In this document: positions 39,498-48,348 of the stretch, piece by piece
Layout: each line of letters opens with the position of its first letter
How positions within the stretch are numbered: position 1 is the stretch's first letter
Assembly: GCF_004136555.1 (NCBI RefSeq)
Contig: NZ_NOIT01000013.1
Location: 60,980-124,979, forward strand
DNA: 64,000 nucleotides
Reading direction: 5' to 3'
Origin: Kocuria carniphila
GTDB taxonomy: Bacteria; Actinomycetota; Actinomycetes; Actinomycetales; Micrococcaceae
The notes under the pieces: generated by a model
Told to the model about the DNA's origin: nothing
The model's database searches: none
What the model saw: only the letters and a program-made list of their open reading frames with translations
Translations under genes and position numbers: made by a program

Positions 39498-40093
39498 CCA
39501 CCGCGTCCGCGCAGGATCCGCTCACGCGGGTCACCGGCGCGGCCATCCTCGACAGCTCTGCAGCGCCCACGCGATTGCTGGTGGCCCAACGCGCCTACCC
39601 AGAGAAGTTGCGTGGTCTGTGGGAGTTCCCGGGCGGGAAACAAGACCCCGGCGAAGGCGCTGAGGAAGCGCTCGTTCGGGAATGCGGCGAGGAACTCGGC
39701 GTGACCGTCCGCCTGTTGGACGAAGTCCCCGCTCCGAACCCGGAGGGCTGGCCCCTCAAGGGAACCGCCGTGATGCGTGTCTTCACCGCGGTGGTCACCG
39801 ATGACCGTGAGCCCGCCGCGGGGGAGGACCATCTGCAACTGCGCTGGGTAGCCCTGGATAACCCCGCAGCGATTCTCGATCTCGACTGGATCCCCGCGGA
39901 CCTGCCCATAGTCCGGGCACTGCTCGAGCAACTCGCGGTGGTCGGAACGACCACCGCCGGACCCGAGAACTCAGGTGTGGGCACAGCGCTGTCGGGCCCA
40001 TTGATCGCCGACGCCGCCCACACCGGTGCCCCAGTCACCGGCACCGCAGACACCGGCGTCCCCCGCTCCAGAACCTCCCACAGCGGACGCTGA
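39494..40093 (+). CDS. Nudix hydrolase (MutT-like)
   Basis: The 199-residue protein has a complete Nudix box (GKQDPGEGAEEALVRECGEE then LGV), consistent with hydrolysis of a nucleoside diphosphate derivative such as 8-oxo-dGTP. LWEFPGGK precedes it. The last ~45 residues are a low-complexity Thr/Gly/Ala/Pro tail with imperfect HTGAPVTGTADTGVP repeats. ATG 39494 overlaps the methyltransferase stop by ATGA. Confidence 0.9.
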   Translation: MTTASAQDPLTRVTGAAILDSSAAPTRLLVAQRAYPEKLRGLWEFPGGKQDPGEGAEEALVRECGEELGVTVRLLDEVPAPNPEGWPLKGTAVMRVFTAVVTDDREPAAGEDHLQLRWVALDNPAAILDLDWIPADLPIVRALLEQLAVVGTTTAGPENSGVGTALSGPLIADAAHTGAPVTGTADTGVPRSRTSHSGR

Positions 40094-40095
40094 TC

Positions 40096-41589
40096 ATGGC
40101 GCAGCACACCGAGACGCGCCGCGACCCCGCCGCGTGGAGCGCCCTGTGGGCCATGGTCCTGGGGTTCTTCATGATCCTGGTGGACGCCACCATCGTCTCT
40201 ACCGCGGTCCCAGCCATCATGGCGGGGCTCAACGCTCCCATTGGGGGAGTATTGTGGGTGACCAGCGCCTACCTCCTGGCCTATGCGGTACCGCTGTTGA
40301 TTACCGGGCGACTGGGCGATCGTTTCGGTCCGCGCACCATGTACCTGCTGGGGCTGTCGATCTTCACCCTGGCGTCCCTGTGGTGCGGGTTCGCCGGGAG
40401 TCTCGAAAGTCTCGTGGCCGCCCGCGTGGTCCAAGGGCTCGGCGCGGCCATCCTCACGCCGCAGACCATGTCCGTGATCACCCGGATGTTCCCGAGCGAA
40501 ACCCGCGGCACCGCCATGGGCATCTGGGGCGCCACGGCCGGTATCGCCACGCTGGTAGGACCGCTCCTGGGGGGCGTACTCGTGGACCTGGCCGGTTGGC
40601 AGTGGATCTTCTGGGTCAACGTTCCGGTCGGAATCTACGCTCTGTGGCGCGCGGCCAAGTACCTCCCGCGTTTCGAACGTCGCAGCCATTCCCTCGACAT
40701 CCCCGGTGTTGTGCTCTCCGGTGTGGGCCTGTTCCTCATCGTGTTCGGCGTGCAGGAGGGTCAGAACTACGGGTGGTCCACCGTGGTCGGTCCCATTACG
40801 ATCCCCGTGGTCATCGGAACCGGTGTGGCCGTGATGATCGCGTTCGTCGCGTGGCAGGCGAAGAACCGAGGTGAGCCGTTGGTCCCGCTCGCGCTGTTCC
40901 GCGACCGTAATTTCTCGCTGGCCAACGTGGCGATCGGCGCGGTCAGCTTCACCGTGAACTCCATGATCATTCCCGCGATGCTCTACTTGCAGCTCGTCCG
41001 GAATCTCGATCCCACGGTGGCGGCGCTCAGTTATGCCCCCATGTCGCTGCTGTCCGCGATCCTGGCTCCGCTCGTGGGACGGTCGCTGACCAAGCGCACT
41101 CCGCGATCCCTTGCGCTCCCGGGACTCATCATCATGTCGCTCTCGCTGGCGGCCTACGCTTTTGCACTGCGCGTGGATACGCCCATTTGGTTGTTGGCCG
41201 TCATGACCCTGGGTATCGGACTGGGCAGCGCCATGGTCTGGTCCCCGGTTTCGATCGCGGCCACCTCCAATCTCCGTCCCGACCGCGTGGGCGCCGGCTC
41301 CGGGGTGTTCAACACCACGCGCCAGGTAGCCGCCGTCCTCGGCGCAGCCATGGTCGCCGTCCTGCTGCAAGCGCGACTGGCCGCGAATCTGCCGGAAGGT
41401 GCGGGGACGACGTCGCTCGCGGCGTCGTCGAGCGCGGGTGGGCTACCCGAGGCGCTCCAGGAAGGCTTTGCCGCCGCGGTGACCCAGACCCTGCTGCTCC
41501 CGGCCGCCGTTCTGCTGCTGGGCGCGATCGCCGCCGCGTTCTTCACCCCGCCGCGCTGGTGGGGCGAGCCCGAGACGGAGAGCCGCTAG
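40096..41589 (+). CDS. MFS drug transporter, DHA2 (EmrB/QacA) family
   Basis: The 497-residue protein has about 14 membrane helices, motif A LGDRFGPRTMYLLG, the DHA2 antiporter segment GPLLGGVLVDLAGWQWIFWV and a C-terminal GSGVFNTTRQ. It should export drugs or toxic compounds with proton motive force; the substrate is unknown. ATG 40096 lies 2 nt after the Nudix stop, so it is part of the rplT-side operon. A short hairpin follows the stop. Confidence 0.92.
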   Translation: MAQHTETRRDPAAWSALWAMVLGFFMILVDATIVSTAVPAIMAGLNAPIGGVLWVTSAYLLAYAVPLLITGRLGDRFGPRTMYLLGLSIFTLASLWCGFAGSLESLVAARVVQGLGAAILTPQTMSVITRMFPSETRGTAMGIWGATAGIATLVGPLLGGVLVDLAGWQWIFWVNVPVGIYALWRAAKYLPRFERRSHSLDIPGVVLSGVGLFLIVFGVQEGQNYGWSTVVGPITIPVVIGTGVAVMIAFVAWQAKNRGEPLVPLALFRDRNFSLANVAIGAVSFTVNSMIIPAMLYLQLVRNLDPTVAALSYAPMSLLSAILAPLVGRSLTKRTPRSLALPGLIIMSLSLAAYAFALRVDTPIWLLAVMTLGIGLGSAMVWSPVSIAATSNLRPDRVGAGSGVFNTTRQVAAVLGAAMVAVLLQARLAANLPEGAGTTSLAASSSAGGLPEALQEGFAAAVTQTLLLPAAVLLLGAIAAAFFTPPRWWGEPETESR

Positions 41590-41598
41590 TCGATCCAC

Positions 41599-41604
41599 TA
41601 GACT
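41599..41604 (+). promoter_or_regulatory. Candidate -10 box for pheST
   Basis: TAGACT lies 109 nt before pheS, immediately before a hairpin. Confidence 0.45.
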
Positions 41605-41609
41605 GGATC

Positions 41610-41638
41610 TGCCCGCACCGTGATCGCTGCGGGCATTT
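41610..41638 (+). terminator. Hairpin after the MFS gene / at the 5' end of the pheST leader
   Basis: TGCCCGCA (41610-41617) pairs with TGCGGGCA (41628-41635), followed by TTT. It may end the MFS transcript, or be the 5' hairpin of a transcript starting near 41611. No phenylalanine-rich leader peptide or T-box is visible. Confidence 0.45.
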
Positions 41639-41713
41639 ACACGGGGACCGCGGCGCCGTCGCTGACGCCGGGCCTCCCGCTGAACCCGTCCGCGAGCAGG
41701 AACGCGAGAAACC

Positions 41714-42772
41714 ATGTCCGAACCCACATCGTCCATCGAGGTGGACCCCACTGACGAAGCCGGGGTCACCTCAGCCGTAGAACGCGCGCTCGCCGAGATC
41801 GAGACAGCTTCCGACCTCGACGAGCTGAAGGTCGTGCGACTGGCCCACACCGGTGAGAAGTCACCACTCGCGTTGGCCAACCGCAAGATCGGTGGCCTGG
41901 ACAAGGCCCAGAAGGCTGTTGCAGGCAAGCTCGTCGGCCAGGCCCGCGGCCGCGTGAACAAGGCTGTGGCCGCGCGCACCTCCGTGCTCGAGGAAGAGCG
42001 CGACGCCCGCATCCTTGTGGACGAGGCCGTGGATGTCACCGCGGCCACGCGGCGTCGTCGGCTGGGCGGGCGCCACCCGCTCACCAACCTGATGGACCGC
42101 ATTGGCGACGTCTTTGTGGGCATGGGCTGGGAGATCGCGGACGGCCCCGAGCTCGAACATGAATGGTTCAACTTCGACTCCCTGAACTTCAAGCCGGACC
42201 ACCCGGCACGCCAACTGCAGGACACGTTCTTTGTGGACCCGCCGTCCTCGCACCTGGTCATGCGCACCCACACCTCACCCGTGCAAATGCGCTCGCTGCT
42301 GGAGCGCGAGCTGCCGGTGTACGTGGTGTGCCCGGGCAAGACCTACCGCACGGACGAGCTGGACGCGACCCACACCCCGGTGTTCCACCAGGTGGAGGGC
42401 CTCGCCGTGGACGAGGGTCTGTCCATGGCCGACCTCAAGGGCACGCTCACGCACTTCGCGCGAGTGATGTTCGGTGAAGAAGCCCAGATCCGATTGCGCC
42501 CCAATTACTTCCCGTTCACCGAACCCTCCGCCGAGCTGGACGTGTGGCACCCCACCGCCAAGGGTGGCCCCCGTTGGATCGAGTGGGGCGGCTGCGGCAT
42601 GGTGCACCCCAACGTGTTGCGTGCGGCCGGTATCGACCCCGAGCGGTACTCGGGCTTCGCGTTCGGCATGGGTATCGAGCGGACCCTGATGTTCCGCAAC
42701 AACGTCCCGGACATGCACGACATGGTCGAGGGCGACATCCGTTTCAGCGAGCACTTCGGGATGGAGATCTAA
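41714..42772 (+). CDS. pheS: Phenylalanyl-tRNA synthetase alpha subunit
   Basis: The 352-residue class-II synthetase subunit has the N-terminal coiled coil ([23 protein letters not shown]) and motif 2/3 regions [19 protein letters not shown] and [16 protein letters not shown] 41714 is used. Two bases separate it from pheT. Confidence 0.97.
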   Translation: MSEPTSSIEVDPTDEAGVTSAVERALAEIETASDLDELKVVRLAHTGEKSPLALANRKIGGLDKAQKAVAGKLVGQARGRVNKAVAARTSVLEEERDARILVDEAVDVTAATRRRRLGGRHPLTNLMDRIGDVFVGMGWEIADGPELEHEWFNFDSLNFKPDHPARQLQDTFFVDPPSSHLVMRTHTSPVQMRSLLERELPVYVVCPGKTYRTDELDATHTPVFHQVEGLAVDEGLSMADLKGTLTHFARVMFGEEAQIRLRPNYFPFTEPSAELDVWHPTAKGGPRWIEWGGCGMVHPNVLRAAGIDPERYSGFAFGMGIERTLMFRNNVPDMHDMVEGDIRFSEHFGMEI

Positions 42773-42774
42773 TC

Positions 42775-45330
42775 ATGCGAGTTCCTTTGTCATGGCTGCG
42801 CGAGTACGCGCCCGTACCCGAGAACGCAACCGCCGAGGACGTCCTGGCCACGCTGGTCAAGGTGGGCCTCGAAGAAGAAGACATTCACCGCCCCACTGAC
42901 GAGCTCTCCGGGCCCATCGTGGTGGGCCAGGTGCTCACTATGGAGCCGGAAACCCACTCCAACGGCAAGACCGTGAACTGGTGCACTGTGCGCGTGGTTC
43001 CGGAAGGCCAGGAGCAGACGCTGACCGGCAAGGGCATCGACCCGTCCGGTGTGCAGGGCGTGATTTGCGGTGCCCATAACTTCACCGTGGGCGACAAGGT
43101 CGTGGTGACCCTGCCCGGTGCCGTGCTGCCCGGCGACTTCAAGATCTCCGCGCGCAAGACCTACGGTCACACCTCCGCCGGCATGATCGCCTCGGTGCGT
43201 GAACTGGGCATCGGTGATGATCACGACGGCATCCTGGTGCTCTCCACCCTGGGCCTGGACCCGGAACTGGGTTCGGACGCCATGGAACTGTTGGGCCTCT
43301 ACGACTCCGCCGCCGAGATCAACGTGACCCCGGATCGCGGGTACGGCTTCTCGCTGCGCGGTGTGGCCCGCGAGTACTGCCACGCCACGCGCTCACCGTT
43401 CACAGACCCCGTGGCCGAGCTGGCCGCAAAAGTGCCCGCCGCGAACGACTCGGGCTTCTCGGTCACACTGGCCGACGACGCCCCGATCAACGGACGCGAG
43501 GGCTGCACCCGGTTCGTGACCCGCGTGGTCGAGGGCGTGGATGCGACCGCGCCCACCCCGCCGTGGATGTCGTCCCGCTTGCGCTTGGCCGGGATTCGTT
43601 CCCTGAGCCTTCCCGTGGATATCTCCAACTACGTGATGCTCGAATACGGCAACCCGATCCACAACTACGACCTGGACAAACTCCAGGGCGGCATCACCGT
43701 GCGTCGGGCCCAGCAGGGCGAGAAACTCACCACGCTGGATGACAAGACCCGCAAACTCGACTCCGAGGATCTGCTCATCACGGACGAGTCCGGTCCCGTC
43801 GGCATCGCCGGTGTCATGGGTGGTGCCACGACCGAGGTCTCGGACTCCACCACGCGCATTCTTGTGGAGGCCGCGCGCTTCGATGAGATCTCGATCGCCC
43901 GTACCGCGCGTCGCCACAAGCTGCCGTCGGAGGCGTCCAAGCGCTTCGAACGCGGTGTGGACCCGCAGGTCGCCCCGGTGGCCGCTCAGCGCGTGGTCGA
44001 TCTATTGGTCGAACTTGCCGGCGGCACCGACACCGGTGCGGTGACCGACGTCGATCAGACCGTGGCTCCCGAGTCCATCGACCTGCCCGCGGGATACGCC
44101 GAGGCCCGCGTGGGCGTGGACTACTCGCCCGAAACCATCGAGCACTCGCTGGGCGAGATCGGTGCCGAGGTCCTCGAGACCGCGGACGGCTGGACGGTCA
44201 CCCCGCCCACATGGCGCCCGGACCTGAGCGACAAGGAAGACCTGGTCGAGGAGATCGCCCGCCTGGACGGGTACGACAAGATCCCCGATCGGCTTCCGGT
44301 TGCGCCTCCCGGTCGCGGGTTCACCCGCTGGCAGGCCGCACGACGCCGCGTGGCCAACTCTCTGGCCGCAGCCGGCCTGACCGAGGTGCTCAGCTACCCG
44401 TTCGTCTCCCAGGACGAGAACGACCTGTGGGGCTCGGCGTCGGAAGGCACGACCGTCGAGTCGGTCAAGCTCGCCAACCCGATCAGCGAGGCCAAGCCGT
44501 TGCTGCGGGTCAGCATCCTGCCGGGCCTGCTCGAGGTGCTCAAGCGCAACCACTCCCGCGGTTTCCGTGACCTCGCGTTGTTCGAATCCGGTCACGTGTT
44601 CCTGCCCGAGGGCTACACCCCGGACCCCCAGCCCATCCCGCCATTGGGCGAACGCCCCTCGGAAGAGGACCTGGCGCGCCTCAACGCGGCCATTCCCGAT
44701 CAGCCACGCAAGCTCGCCGCGGTGTTCACGGGCAACGACGCCGCCGCGGGACCCTGGGTCGCGCCGCGTCGCCTGGATTGGCAGGACGCCTTGGACTCCG
44801 CCATGCTCGCCGCGGATGTGCTGGGTGTGGAACTCACGGTCACGCAGGGCCAGCACCAGGCCTTCCACCCGGGTCGCACCGCCACCCTGAGCACCTCCGA
44901 CGGTGCGGTAATTGGGGTAGCCGGCGAACTGCACCCCAAGCTCGTGGCGGCACAGAACCTGCCGGAACGCACGTGCGTCATGGAACTGGACCTTTCGGCG
45001 TTGATCGAACGTGAGATCCCGTCCGTGGTGGCCGAGTCGATCTCGGGATACCCCGCAGCAACGCAGGACGTGGCGCTCGTCGTCGATCAGGATCTCCCGG
45101 CGGCCGAACTCTTGGCGACCGTGGAAAGCGGTGCCGGGGAGCTGCTGGAATCGGCCAACGTGTTCGACGTGTACTCGGGTACCGGTGTGGAGGACGGGAA
45201 GAAGTCCGTGGCCATTGCCATGCGATTCCGAGCTTCGGACCGTACCCTGACCGCCGACGAAGCATCAGAGGCCCGCACCGCGGCCGTGGCCGCTGCTGAA
45301 GCCGCTCACGGCGCGCAACTGCGCGGCTGA
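42775..45330 (+). CDS. pheT: Phenylalanyl-tRNA synthetase beta subunit
   Basis: The 851-residue subunit has an N-terminal tRNA-binding OB domain (IVVGQVLTMEPETHSNGKTV), the B3/B4 editing domain, a B5 domain, the catalytic-like core and a C-terminal FDX-ACB anticodon-binding domain (ISGYPAATQDVALVVDQD). I start at ATG 42775 (MRVPLSWLREYAP), the family N-terminus; the open frame upstream lies within pheS. Length is normal. Confidence 0.97.
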   Translation: MRVPLSWLREYAPVPENATAEDVLATLVKVGLEEEDIHRPTDELSGPIVVGQVLTMEPETHSNGKTVNWCTVRVVPEGQEQTLTGKGIDPSGVQGVICGAHNFTVGDKVVVTLPGAVLPGDFKISARKTYGHTSAGMIASVRELGIGDDHDGILVLSTLGLDPELGSDAMELLGLYDSAAEINVTPDRGYGFSLRGVAREYCHATRSPFTDPVAELAAKVPAANDSGFSVTLADDAPINGREGCTRFVTRVVEGVDATAPTPPWMSSRLRLAGIRSLSLPVDISNYVMLEYGNPIHNYDLDKLQGGITVRRAQQGEKLTTLDDKTRKLDSEDLLITDESGPVGIAGVMGGATTEVSDSTTRILVEAARFDEISIARTARRHKLPSEASKRFERGVDPQVAPVAAQRVVDLLVELAGGTDTGAVTDVDQTVAPESIDLPAGYAEARVGVDYSPETIEHSLGEIGAEVLETADGWTVTPPTWRPDLSDKEDLVEEIARLDGYDKIPDRLPVAPPGRGFTRWQAARRRVANSLAAAGLTEVLSYPFVSQDENDLWGSASEGTTVESVKLANPISEAKPLLRVSILPGLLEVLKRNHSRGFRDLALFESGHVFLPEGYTPDPQPIPPLGERPSEEDLARLNAAIPDQPRKLAAVFTGNDAAAGPWVAPRRLDWQDALDSAMLAADVLGVELTVTQGQHQAFHPGRTATLSTSDGAVIGVAGELHPKLVAAQNLPERTCVMELDLSALIEREIPSVVAESISGYPAATQDVALVVDQDLPAAELLATVESGAGELLESANVFDVYSGTGVEDGKKSVAIAMRFRASDRTLTADEASEARTAAVAAAEAAHGAQLRG

Positions 45331-45349
45331 CACACCAGAAGGAGAATCG

Positions 45350-45946
45350 TTGTCACACGACGCCCAGGAGTTCTTTGATTTTGACGAGCAGGAGCCTCCT
45401 CAGCGCAGCAGAGCCGGTGGTTGGCGGATCGTCCTGGTCGTGCTCGTGGGCGTCGTGGTGTCACTGATTTTCGCCGTCGCGTCGCTGCTGGCCTTCGACA
45501 AGGCCGGCCGACTGGCGGACTGGGCCGGGAACTCCATGGTGGTGTCCGGTTCCTATCAGACCATGACCCACGATCTGGTCACCAAGGATTTCAACGGCAT
45601 TTACGCGGGTATCATGCCCGACAACGAGCTGCTGAAGGACCACCCGTTCGACAACGGGTTGAACGACCCGGTCAAGGCCGCGGTAGGGGATCAGATCACG
45701 TTCCGCGGGTCCGAGACCGGGCAGCAGGACTCGGACTTCCCGGAGGCCGTGGATGCGCTGCTGGCCGTTGAAGACGGCCGACTGCGCGTCATGGAAACTG
45801 GTGAGCCCGGTAGCTACGGCGAGGGCATCACCGAATCCACCGTGACGGGTCAACGCGTGAAGGCCATTGGGCTGGCCGGTCTGACACTGTTGTCCCTGGC
45901 GGGGACGGTCTGGGGAGTACGCGCGGTCAACCGCCACGCACACTGA
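45350..45946 (+). CDS. Membrane protein of unknown function
   Basis: The 198-residue protein starts at TTG 45350 with AAGGAG 5 nt upstream. It has an acidic cytoplasmic N-terminus, a helix at about residues 25-48, an extracellular domain of ~120 residues and a second helix near 170-190. I recognise no family; the gene follows pheT directly, so co-transcription is likely. Confidence 0.75.
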   Translation: MSHDAQEFFDFDEQEPPQRSRAGGWRIVLVVLVGVVVSLIFAVASLLAFDKAGRLADWAGNSMVVSGSYQTMTHDLVTKDFNGIYAGIMPDNELLKDHPFDNGLNDPVKAAVGDQITFRGSETGQQDSDFPEAVDALLAVEDGRLRVMETGEPGSYGEGITESTVTGQRVKAIGLAGLTLLSLAGTVWGVRAVNRHAH

Positions 45947-45990
45947 CCACCGCTCGTGAGCGCATGGAGTGCAGATGCGCGACAAAGAAC

Positions 45991-46028
45991 ATGACGAAGG
46001 GCCCGGTTCTCACCGGGCCCTTCGTCAT
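45991..46028. terminator. Strong bidirectional terminator
   Basis: A perfect 16-bp inverted repeat (45991-46006 with 46013-46028, loop TTCTCA) lies between the convergent membrane-protein and oxidoreductase genes. Confidence 0.85.
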
Positions 46029-46069
46029 GCGCGGACTCACATGATGCAAGAGTCCGCGTGCTGGACGAC

Positions 46070-47044
46070 TTATGGCAGCAGCAGCAGTTTGCCCTGCGTC
46101 TTACGGGATTCCAGATCGGTGTGGGCCTGTGCCGCATCGGCCAGGGGATAGGTACCACCCACGCGGACCGTGAGATCACCTGCGACTACGGCCTCGGTCA
46201 ATTCGTTCCACCGCCACGCACGCTCCTCAGCATCTCGGAGGTAGTAGACCAGGGAGGGACGGGTCAGGAACAGCGCACCGGAGCCGTTGAGGCGCTGGAT
46301 GTCGAACGGCGGGACCTGACCTGACGATCCTCCGAAGAGCACCACGGTGCCGCGCACGCGCGTGGCCTTCAGCGATTCGTCGAACGTTGTCTTGCCCACG
46401 GAGTCGTACACGACATCCGCGCCGCGGCCGCCCGTGAGTTCACGGACCTTGTCCGAGAAGTTCTCGTATCCCAGGACATGATCGGCACCCAGCTGACGTG
46501 CGGTGGCGGCCTTTTCCTCGGTGGAGGTCAACGCGATGACCGTGGCACCGATACGCTTCATGAGCTGGATGGCCAGTCCGCCCACGCCGCCGGAGGCCGC
46601 GGTGATGACCGCGGTGTGCTCGGGCCTGAGTTCGAATGTGGACCGCACCAGGTAATGGGCGGTGAGTCCCTGTAGGGGGAGGGCGGCGGCGTCGTGATCG
46701 GACATCTCGTCAGGAACCGGCATGGCCTTGGCCGCGTCAACCACGAAGTATTCGGCGTAGGTGCGGGTGGCCTCGGAGGTGGCCACGCGCTGACCCACGG
46801 ACACCGAGGTGACGTTTTCACCGACGGCGGTGACCACGCCTGCGGCTTCGGAACCGGGCGTGAACGGGTGGTCCACGGGGTACACACCCTCGCGCTGGTA
46901 GGTCTCAATGAAGTTCACACCGGTCGCGGCGGTGCGCACCAGCACCTGATCCGGTCCGGGCTGGGGGATGCCCACATTCGCCAGCTGTAGGACGTCCGGG
47001 CCACCGCTTTCCTGCGTGGCTATGGCTTTCATGGTGTCGGTCAC
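46070..47044 (-). CDS. Quinone oxidoreductase (NADPH, MDR superfamily)
   Basis: The 324-residue protein is a zinc-free medium-chain oxidoreductase: GVNFIETYQREGVYP, PGSEAAGVVTAVG, the NADPH loop AASGGVGGLAIQLMKRIGATVIA, and VYDSVGKTTFDESL. I prefer GTG 47044 with AGGAGG 4 nt upstream; ATG 47032 is the alternative core start. It is divergent from argC. Substrate specificity is not known. Confidence 0.9.
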   Translation of the reverse strand: MTDTMKAIATQESGGPDVLQLANVGIPQPGPDQVLVRTAATGVNFIETYQREGVYPVDHPFTPGSEAAGVVTAVGENVTSVSVGQRVATSEATRTYAEYFVVDAAKAMPVPDEMSDHDAAALPLQGLTAHYLVRSTFELRPEHTAVITAASGGVGGLAIQLMKRIGATVIALTSTEEKAATARQLGADHVLGYENFSDKVRELTGGRGADVVYDSVGKTTFDESLKATRVRGTVVLFGGSSGQVPPFDIQRLNGSGALFLTRPSLVYYLRDAEERAWRWNELTEAVVAGDLTVRVGGTYPLADAAQAHTDLESRKTQGKLLLLP

Positions 47045-47164
47045 GATGCCTCCTCTGGGCGCGGGCGCGCCGGTCGTCAACGGTCATGGTCAGTCTTGCG
47101 CGCCACACCGATCGGTTCAAGGTTCGTCGCGCTCACTCGCCTACGCGCGTAATGGTCCAACGCC

Positions 47165-47200
47165 ATGGATGTATAAATATTGATAGTTATGTATATCCAT
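47165..47200 (+). promoter_or_regulatory. Candidate ArgR operator upstream of argC
   Basis: An AT-rich imperfect dyad (ATGGATGTATA at 47165-47175 against TATGTATATCCAT at 47188-47200) stands out from the GC-rich flanks and lies 18-53 nt before argC. AT-rich palindromes of this type are ArgR targets. Confidence 0.6.
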
Positions 47201-47204
47201 GCGG

Positions 47205-47210
47205 TATGCT
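47205..47210 (+). promoter_or_regulatory. -10 box of a probable leaderless argC transcript
   Basis: TATGCT ends 7 nt before the argC ATG, immediately after the operator dyad. Confidence 0.5.
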
Positions 47211-47217
47211 GACGAGT

Positions 47218-48267
47218 ATGACGTACACCGCAGCTGTTTCAGGAGCCACCGGCTACGCGGGCGGAGAGGTCTTGCGCCTGCTCGCCGGACACCCGGAGAT
47301 CACCGTGTCCACCGTGACCGGTCACTCGACCGCGGGCCAGCGACTGGGCAGCCTGCAACCGCACCTGCACGCGCTCGCGGACATGGAGGTGGTGGAGACC
47401 ACTCCCGAGAACCTGTCCGGTCACGACATCGTGTTCCTGGCGCTACCGCACGGCCAGTCTGCGGAGATCGCCGCACAGCTGCCCGAGAACACTGTGGTCG
47501 TGGATGCCGGTGCGGACCATCGGCTGGAATCCTCCGAAGCGTGGGACGCGTTCTACGGCGGCGACCACGCCGGACACTGGCCCTACGGTCTGCCCGAACT
47601 GATCATCGATCCCAGCGGGGCCAAGCAGCGGGAGAAGCTCGGCAGTGCCACGCGCATTGCCGTCCCCGGGTGCTATCCCACGGGGTCCCTGCTGGCCCTG
47701 GCTCCGGCCGTTGCGGCGGGTCTCGTCTCAACCCGCGACATCGTGATCGTTTCTGCTTCCGGCACCTCTGGAGCGGGCAAGGCGTCCAAGCCGCACCTGC
47801 TCGGCGCCGAGGTCATGGGCAGCATGTCCCCGTACGGAGTGGGCGGCGGCCATCGGCACACTCCCGAAATCGAGCAGGGTCTCGGCTGGGCCTCCGGCCA
47901 GGACGTCAGCATCTCGTTCACACCCACGCTCGCCCCCATGCCCCGCGGCATCCTGACCACGGCCACCGCGCCGCTGACCGAGGGCACCACCCTCGAAACT
48001 GCGCTGAAGGCCTACCAGGATGCCTATGCGGACGAGCTGTTCATTCACGTTCTGCCCCAGGGGCAGTGGCCGACCACCAAGTCCGTGGTCGGGTCCAATC
48101 ACGTGGCGCTCCAGCTCGCGGTCGACCCGCACGCCAACCGTCTGATCGTCAGCCTGGTGCTGGACAATCTCACCAAGGGGACCGCGGGCGGCGCCGTGCA
48201 GTCCGTCAACATTGCCCTTGGCTTGCCCGAGACAGCGGGTCTCCAGCACCAGGGTCTTGCTCCCTGA
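47218..48267 (+). CDS. argC: N-acetyl-gamma-glutamyl-phosphate reductase
   Basis: ArgC reduces the acyl-phosphate to the semialdehyde in arginine synthesis. The 349-residue protein starts AAVSGATGYAGGEVLRLL (NADP-binding) and has the catalytic Cys152 in AVPGCYPTGS and the HRHTPEIEQ region. I choose ATG 47218; the open frame upstream runs through the operator. It is the first gene of argCJBDFR. Confidence 0.96.
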   Translation: MTYTAAVSGATGYAGGEVLRLLAGHPEITVSTVTGHSTAGQRLGSLQPHLHALADMEVVETTPENLSGHDIVFLALPHGQSAEIAAQLPENTVVVDAGADHRLESSEAWDAFYGGDHAGHWPYGLPELIIDPSGAKQREKLGSATRIAVPGCYPTGSLLALAPAVAAGLVSTRDIVIVSASGTSGAGKASKPHLLGAEVMGSMSPYGVGGGHRHTPEIEQGLGWASGQDVSISFTPTLAPMPRGILTTATAPLTEGTTLETALKAYQDAYADELFIHVLPQGQWPTTKSVVGSNHVALQLAVDPHANRLIVSLVLDNLTKGTAGGAVQSVNIALGLPETAGLQHQGLAP

Positions 48268-48348
48268 TTAATTACTGACACCGGCACGTACGACGCCGCT
48301 CGCTCACCTTCGCTCACGCCGCTCACGATTCACGCACCAGGAGTTCTC

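Noticed and set aside
39595..41370. Long minus-strand frame opposite the Nudix and MFS genes
   Set aside because: Asp/His/Gly/Arg-rich antisense translation with no known domain; the plus-strand genes have clear motifs.
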